NCBI GenBank assembly: GCA_009763385.1
Contig: CM019824.1
Coordinates: 110,936,660 to 111,000,659, forward strand
Direction: 5' to 3'
DNA length: 64,000 nt
From: Coix lacryma-jobi var. lacryma-jobi
Lineage: Eukaryota; Streptophyta; Magnoliopsida; Poales; Poaceae
Shown: in pieces, positions 58,488 to 64,000 of the stretch
How positions within the stretch are numbered: the stretch's first letter is position 1
Layout of the letters: each line of letters starts with the position of its first letter
The notes under the pieces: generated by a model
What the model saw: only the letters and a program-made list of their open reading frames with translations
What the model was told of the DNA's origin: nothing
The model's database searches: none
Program-made: the position numbers and the translations under genes

Positions 58488-61112
58488 TTACATGTTCAGT
58501 ACAGATTTTAATACATTCAGGGCGTTCGAACGGATGGTATCTATATCGGCTATCCTCTTTTGATCCTCTTCGCTTAAGCCTGGAATTGGTTTCTTTTTGT
58601 TCTGGATATGATGAAGCTCATTGCAAAGAGAAGTCACCTTTTTCTTTTGGTCCCGGAGCATGGTTGGGATCATAGCCAAATTTTCCTTCTTCAGAGCAAT
58701 CTGTTCATCGATAGCTCGAAGCCTTTCCATCAGTTGTTGCCTCTCGGATTTCAGGGAGGACAAACCACTAATAAGTATAGTAGAATCATTGTTCAATTGA
58801 TCTATTCGTCCTTTGTAGCCATCATGTCGGAGATGCATTATTGCTCCTTGTTTGGAAGATCAGCCTGAGCTTCGCGTGCCATGAGCATAGTTTTGGCTTT
58901 AGAAAAAATCTGATTGAAGGAACTCTATATGGGCAACAGGAACCAGAGCTTTATTTGAGGATATCTGGTATATCATTTTTGATCAGGTCAAATATATCTC
59001 TGATTCATTTTGCATCCTGTACCAGATCGGCTATGTTAACCTCTAGAAGGAGGAGAAGCATTTGAAGCCGAGCCCTGATTTCTTCAGAAAGCCTTTTGGG
59101 GGACTCCGGTACAAAGGTTTCTTCTTCATCCGTGTAATCTTCCAAATCAAAAGGGATGATAGGAGAGGAGGATTGTCCTTGTTCCTAAACAAATGAATGT
59201 ATAAATAATCACAAATGAAAAGCTATTGAAAGAAAAAGTAGTGTTGTTTAAGGCACCTGGTCAGATGGGATAATTTGAAGCTCAGGAATAGCCAATGAAG
59301 ACTCAGGGAGTGCATCTGAAAGAGGTCTTCATCAGGTTTTAGGGTCACCTATTGAAAGAAAAGATCATCGGTTGAAGACTATACCTAGTTGAGGGAGCTC
59401 TTGATCGATGTCAGAAGAGGGGGCATTTCAAACTCAACATTTTGAGTATCAACCTGCTCCTAAAGGAACTCGATATTCTGAGTGTCAGTCTGTTCCTGGA
59501 AATTAAAAGACAAAGGAAGTTACAGACTGGATGATGAGAGCAGGAAAGACATCTTTTCTTACTTCTATATTGACATTTTCAGTCAAGGATTGGCTGCCAT
59601 CAGAGGTGCCTTTCTTTTTTTTTTCTTGGATATAACTTTGGTGATTGGTTTATCAGCTTTTTGCTTCTTAGAACAACCAGTTTCTCTTATGAAGGTGTTG
59701 AGAGTCTGGTCATCTGGGATATTAGAAACTTTCCTTTCCATCAAAGTTTTGATGGTAGCAGCATCACAGCCAATCCTTGGATTTGGACACCACAGATTGT
59801 AATCTGTTTTTGGTGGGTCCAGAGTGACCAAATCCTACAAGTATTTTCCATATGGTGTCAGAAGAAAACAGACGGTGAAAGTATGAAACTTGAGGGGAAT
59901 GAAATCACACCTCATCAGTAATTTGGAAATCTGAGTTTAGCTTGAGGCAGTAAGTGGCCACGACTTCATTGAAGAGATGGATGCTCCATTGCTGCCACCA
60001 GTTTTGGAAAGAGGATGAGGAGAAGGGTCGGTAGTTCCATTATTTAACCATCTTCAGGGAAACAGATTTCTCTAGCTGAAATATTCCGTTATACTCTAAA
60101 GCAGAGTCTACTGCTTCCCTTGGTCCGAGCTTATCAGCGAAATAAAGAGCTAGGGGCACTTGGCCAAAACCTATTTGCCTAGCTGCCATGACAGGATGAT
60201 AGAATTCATAGGACATGGGAGGTTTTTCTCTACCATGCCTAATTTCAGTGGGTAGGAGGCAAGGCTTCATTATTTGGCATAAGATTTTCAAACCTTCATT
60301 GTCACATTCTCTCTGAAATTTGAAAGTATATGGATTCTCAAATTCTGCAATGTCTGGATATTGAAACCAACTGAAGATAGCTGCAGGGAATCCTCTATAA
60401 AAAATCTTGAAGAAGAAGCTGGCTGGCTCATCAATAAATATCATGGCAGCAGCTTCTCCAAAAGAGGTGCATCTCCTCACCTTGGCATCATCAGCCAGTA
60501 ACTTTTCTTGGCCATCAGGATACAATGATGGGAAAGATAAAGTTCTCAAGTCCAGAGTTGTTAGTCTATGGAGATGAAGATTGAGCCAAAGCTGAAGTAA
60601 CCACCAAGGTCCAGTTATTGCTGGGATACCCTTGTTCTCCATCAGACTTTGAGCTACTTTGTTCAACATACTGTATAAAGCGCCCAGGAGATACTTTCCC
60701 AAAGGGATGTCTGAGTTTACATGCAGTTTTTCTGCTAAAGCCAAGAAATTGAAAGTTGGACCGCAGCTCTGCCTGATGAGGACATTAACACCAGCAATAC
60801 ATCCTCTCCGACACAACCTATAGCTGGCCCTCTTACTCGTGCTCGTGCTCGTCAACTTAATCATCAAGTGAGTTCCATGATAAGCTCTTGTCCATCTTGT
60901 TTAGACAATGGAAACGCGTGCACTCTTCTTTTGATTAGGAACCGAGGAGAAGACCGAAAGGGAGAAGGACTCGCGGTAGCCGGATTCGGACTGCAGCAAA
61001 GCGCCAACTTGTGACCGCCACCACGGTTGCATACGGATTCGGATTCAGGCGCTTCAGGACTTGTTGGAAAGCTTATCAAGTTTACTTTCATATGAATCAA
61101 GTCCCACGTCAA
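58488..61112 (-). pseudogene. antisense plant-mobile-domain (PMD) gene of Tat element D
   Basis: The frame at 60867-60040 encodes a plant mobile (aminotransferase-like) domain, judged from its pattern (for example FLALAEKLHVNSDIPLGKYL and YHPVMAARQIGFGQ). Smaller downstream frames are 59831-59583 (basic, KKKKRK) and 58838-58488 (coiled coil, DEQIALKKENLAM). These are likely later exons of the same gene. The frame at 61112-60864 may be leader. I could not build one clean exon chain, so it may be broken. PMD genes are known passengers of plant Ty3/gypsy and Mutator-like elements. Confidence 0.55.
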
Positions 61113-61135
61113 TATCTGTTCGGCAGCAGCGGCAA

Positions 61136-61691
61136 TGATCCAATTACCGTCGACAGGTCTTGCTGTCCAGGGTGCTGCGTCACCTCATTTTGGGCTTATG
61201 GCCCATGTATCAAGTTGGGTCCATTAGGGACGCGTCCTAGGGTTGGAGGACGACCCCAACACTCTTTTGGTCGTCAATCCATCTACTTATATCCCTCTAT
61301 AGCCGCCATGGTCGGTTTGGGGTTTTGTTTAGATCAAGTTTAGCCTTAGCTACTTGCTTGTAGGCGCGCGTGCAGGATCAGCCGCCCGTCTCCTTGTCTT
61401 CGGAACCCCATTGTAGATTAAGATTCAGTTTGAAACCTTCAATTTCATCTTGCAAATTCAGTGCTTGTTTCCTCGTTCTTGCTAGTTCTTCGATTGCTTG
61501 CAGGACGGGAGCCCTAGGGGCTGGTTGTCGCGCTCCACAAGATCGTGACGGCTATTGGACGTGGTGTATCGGTTGCTAAGGCGCGGTCTTGAGGGCTGTA
61601 GTCGGGCCGTGAACGTCATCTCCATCCACCAATCGAGTTATCCCCGTTTCTCATCGAAAGATCGGGCAAAAACCCTAGCGGGTTCGCATCA
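61136..61691 (+). repeat. 5' LTR of chromovirus I
   Basis: It is 556 bp, runs TGATCC to GCATCA (inverted TGAT/ATCA ends) and is followed two bases later by a primer-binding site. A TATA-like CTTATATCCC lies near 61288. The left edge is inferred from the TG start. The second LTR is outside the window. Confidence 0.65.
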
Positions 61692-61693
61692 GT

Positions 61694-61706
61694 TGGTAAT
61701 CAGAGC
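61694..61706 (+). other. primer-binding site of chromovirus I
   Basis: TGGTAATCAGAGC is close to the initiator tRNA-Met complement with one inserted base. Confidence 0.7.
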
Positions 61707-62853
61707 AAGGTTCTTCGGTGAGAGACTTCTAATCCATTGCTGTTTTTAATTAATTTCCTATAGTCCAGAAAAGCCAAAAAAAATATAGTAGATTAGTTTT
61801 TCCATAATCCTATTAAACCTTTGTGCCTTGGCTAGTACCGTTTAGTTAGGGCTTGTTGAATTTGCGTTGCTTCGGTTTGTGTCGAGTTGCTGGTCTTAGT
61901 GTCTAGTCCTTTAGAGTTTCGAGTTCTTGTCACCATCTATACACAGCCGAGTATTACCATATCTTCTCTCTGTCGAATCTGTGGTGAAGTCCGAATTGAA
62001 CTGTGGTCTTGGTCCGGATCGAGTTGAGTTCCAATCTGAGTTCCACCAACGTGATAAAAAAAAGGAAACCGAGTAGAACTCGGCAATAGGTGGAATCCGT
62101 TTGTGGTTGGTTCTGAGTGGAAACCGAGTAGAACTTGGAGTCCGCTTGTTAATATATCCTGAACTCCATCTACGTGAGTCCTTCTGTGATCCAAAAGAAA
62201 GATAACTCCATACTTGTTCGGCCTTACTCTAGAGAGAGAGAGAGAGAGAGAGTATCTTCTTCTTACCGGAATACCCCTGTACTTTCGGAAAAAGTGTGTG
62301 TACCGAATTGCTCCTTTGTATTCTTTTGTTCATATAATCAGTTTTTGAGGTTGCCAAAAAAAAAAAAGAAAAAGAAAAGAAAAAAAAAGAAAAAAAAAAA
62401 AGAAAAAAAAAGAGAAAAGATTCAAAAGAAAATGGGCTGTTTTTCATATTGATTTTAGGTTTGTTCCACCTTGTTTTCAGGGGTGTGCTGTGGTTTTCCT
62501 TTGTGTCCAGGCTTGCGTCTCTAGCACGGTCTAGCCTAGGACCAGCACAGTACCGTCGTCGAACGTTTATTCAGCTCGCCTTTATAACTAACGTGGTGCT
62601 AGTTCGTTCCTTGTTTCAGCCCACCTATAGCTCCACATACTCTACAGCTTGACAGGTCCTGTGCCGCAGCACCGATACACTTCATCCATTGCTGAAGACT
62701 TGTTGGTAGACGACCCCTCCTGTCAAGCAAGGTAAGAATTGGTAAGAACTTGTGTAACAAGTTGAGTGTGAGAGACTTGCTGTAGCTACATCCTAGTAGT
62801 TGTAGGGCTTTTATTTCTTCACTTGCCTTTCTTGTTGTCTTTGTTTTTGAACC
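61707..62853 (+). other. leader of chromovirus I
   Basis: This untranslated leader of about 1.15 kb contains a GA microsatellite (62231-62251) and an A-rich purine tract (62356-62420). A donor-like CAAGGTAAG lies near 62730. There is no coding frame of note. Confidence 0.55.
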
Positions 62854-64000
62854 ATGACAGGGGGAGATGATGACAACGAAACACTACATACACCTCGCAC
62901 TAAGGGCATCATACAGCATTTTGAAAGGAAAGTGAAGCTGCACACAGAGGGACTTGATAATGACTTGCAGGTGACAAATGAAAAGCTGGGGCAGTTGGAG
63001 GCTACGCAGATGGCCACAAACAACAAGCTTACAAGTTTGGAGGAATCCGTTGCTAGTGTGGACAAAAGCCTTGCTGCTCTCCTAAGGCGATTTGATGACT
63101 TCCACACCGAAGATAAAGAGAAGCATAAAGAAGAAAAGGAGGGAGATCGAGAGCACGGTAGTCATGAAGATGACTACACTGCTGATACTGAGCATGATGA
63201 TCAAGACGCTCGTGATCGACGACGCCTACGTCACAACCGTAGAGGTATGGGTGGCAACCGCCGACGCGAGGTACACAATAATGATGATGCTTTCAGTAAG
63301 ATTAAATTTAAGATACCTCCTTTTGATGGTAAATATGACCCTGATGCCTACATTACTTGGGAGATTGCTGTTGATCAAAAGTTTGCATGTCATGAATTTC
63401 CTGAGACTACACGTGTTAGGGCTGCTACTAGTGAGTTTACAGATTTTGCTTCTGTTTGGTGGATAGAATATGGCAAGAAAAATCCTAATAACTTACCTAG
63501 AACTTGGGATGCGCTGAAACGAGCCATGAGAGCTAGATTTGTTCCATCTTACTATGCCCGTGATATGATAAATAAGTTGCAGCAATTGAGACAAGGTGCT
63601 AAAAGTGTAGAAGAATATTATCAGGAATTACAAACGGGTATGTTGCGTTGTAACCTAGAGGAGGATGAGGAACCGGCTATGGCTAGATTTTTGGGTGGGT
63701 TAAATCGGGAAATTCAGGACATCCTCGCTTACAAGGAATACAATAGTGTAACCCGTTTGTTTCATCTTGCTTGTAAAGCTGAAAGGGAAGTGCAGGGACG
63801 ACGTGCTAGCGCAAGGACTAATATTTCTGCAGGGAAGGCTAATTCATGGCAGCAACGCATGACTACAACTCCATCTACACGTATGTCTACTCCATCATCT
63901 AGTGACAAGACTCGAGCTGCTCCCACAAATTCAGTTGCAAAGACGATGCAAAAGCCTGCTGTGAGTACTTCATCCGTGGCATCGACGGGTAGAACAAGCA
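62854..64000 (+). CDS. chromovirus gag (CRM/Reina type), partial
   Basis: ATG at 62854 (MTGGDDDNETLH) opens a frame with no stop to the window edge (382 codons). A heptad-rich region (residues about 20-75) is likely coiled coil. A charged stretch and NRRGMGGNRR follow, the latter also known from CRM gag. The capsid region contains KIPPFDGKYDPDAY, SEFTDFASVWW and RARFVPSYYARD. The domain would assemble particles. Clade choice between CRM and Reina needs reverse transcriptase, which lies beyond the edge. Confidence 0.85.
   Translation, partial: MTGGDDDNETLHTPRTKGIIQHFERKVKLHTEGLDNDLQVTNEKLGQLEATQMATNNKLTSLEESVASVDKSLAALLRRFDDFHTEDKEKHKEEKEGDREHGSHEDDYTADTEHDDQDARDRRRLRHNRRGMGGNRRREVHNNDDAFSKIKFKIPPFDGKYDPDAYITWEIAVDQKFACHEFPETTRVRAATSEFTDFASVWWIEYGKKNPNNLPRTWDALKRAMRARFVPSYYARDMINKLQQLRQGAKSVEEYYQELQTGMLRCNLEEDEEPAMARFLGGLNREIQDILAYKEYNSVTRLFHLACKAEREVQGRRASARTNISAGKANSWQQRMTTTPSTRMSTPSSSDKTRAAPTNSVAKTMQKPAVSTSSVASTGRTS

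Noticed and set aside
62356..62420. A-rich tract as a retrogene poly(A) tail
   Set aside because: It sits in the leader of an LTR element, is interrupted by G throughout, and has no target duplication or gene on its 5' side.

Overview
The window is a stack of plant transposable elements with no recognisable host gene, rRNA or tRNA. The element types (long-LTR Tekay-type chromoviruses, a Sirevirus, a Tat-lineage Ty3/gypsy element with antisense genes, a grass-style CACTA transposon and a CRM/Reina-type chromovirus) point to a grass nuclear genome, probably panicoid and pericentromeric. The species is an inference.

Layout. 1-3092 is the 3' part of a Tekay-like LTR. 3093-7776 is the 3' end of an Athila/Tat-type gypsy element, its LTR, and a second LTR copy of that family in inverted orientation. 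7777-9635 is another Tekay-like LTR fragment that truncates a minus-strand Sirevirus (9636-14383). 14385-16340 is the decayed gag-protease of a Tat-lineage element. It is split at 16341 by a CACTA transposon (16341-56713, duplicated target ATA) and resumes at 56714, followed by two antisense genes (57241-61112). A chromovirus begins at 61136 and its gag runs off the window.

Nest inside the CACTA. Its TNP2 transposase gene is split by Tekay-type element B (24904-54336, minus strand, target TACAC). The gag of B is split by Tekay-type element A (33365-47489, plus strand, target GTAAG). Element A has an intact 1487-residue polyprotein, and its two 4.2-kb LTRs differ at only about six places by eye. 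The order of insertion is therefore Tat element, CACTA, B, A.

Most notable. (1) A and B each carry an extra gene between the primer-binding site and gag whose product starts with a near copy of the histone H3 tail (MARTKRTARKSTGG in B), then coiled coil, then an acidic tail. Both elements also encode an integrase chromodomain, so the tail may act as a histone mimic. (2) Four different Tekay-like LTR families share two phase-compatible exon-like segments joined by an apparent GC-AG intron, which suggests a small gene hidden in the LTR. (3) The CACTA element holds an internal copy of its terminal repeat array next to a TATA box, apparently the promoter of its second gene, which ends in a Ulp1-like protease domain.
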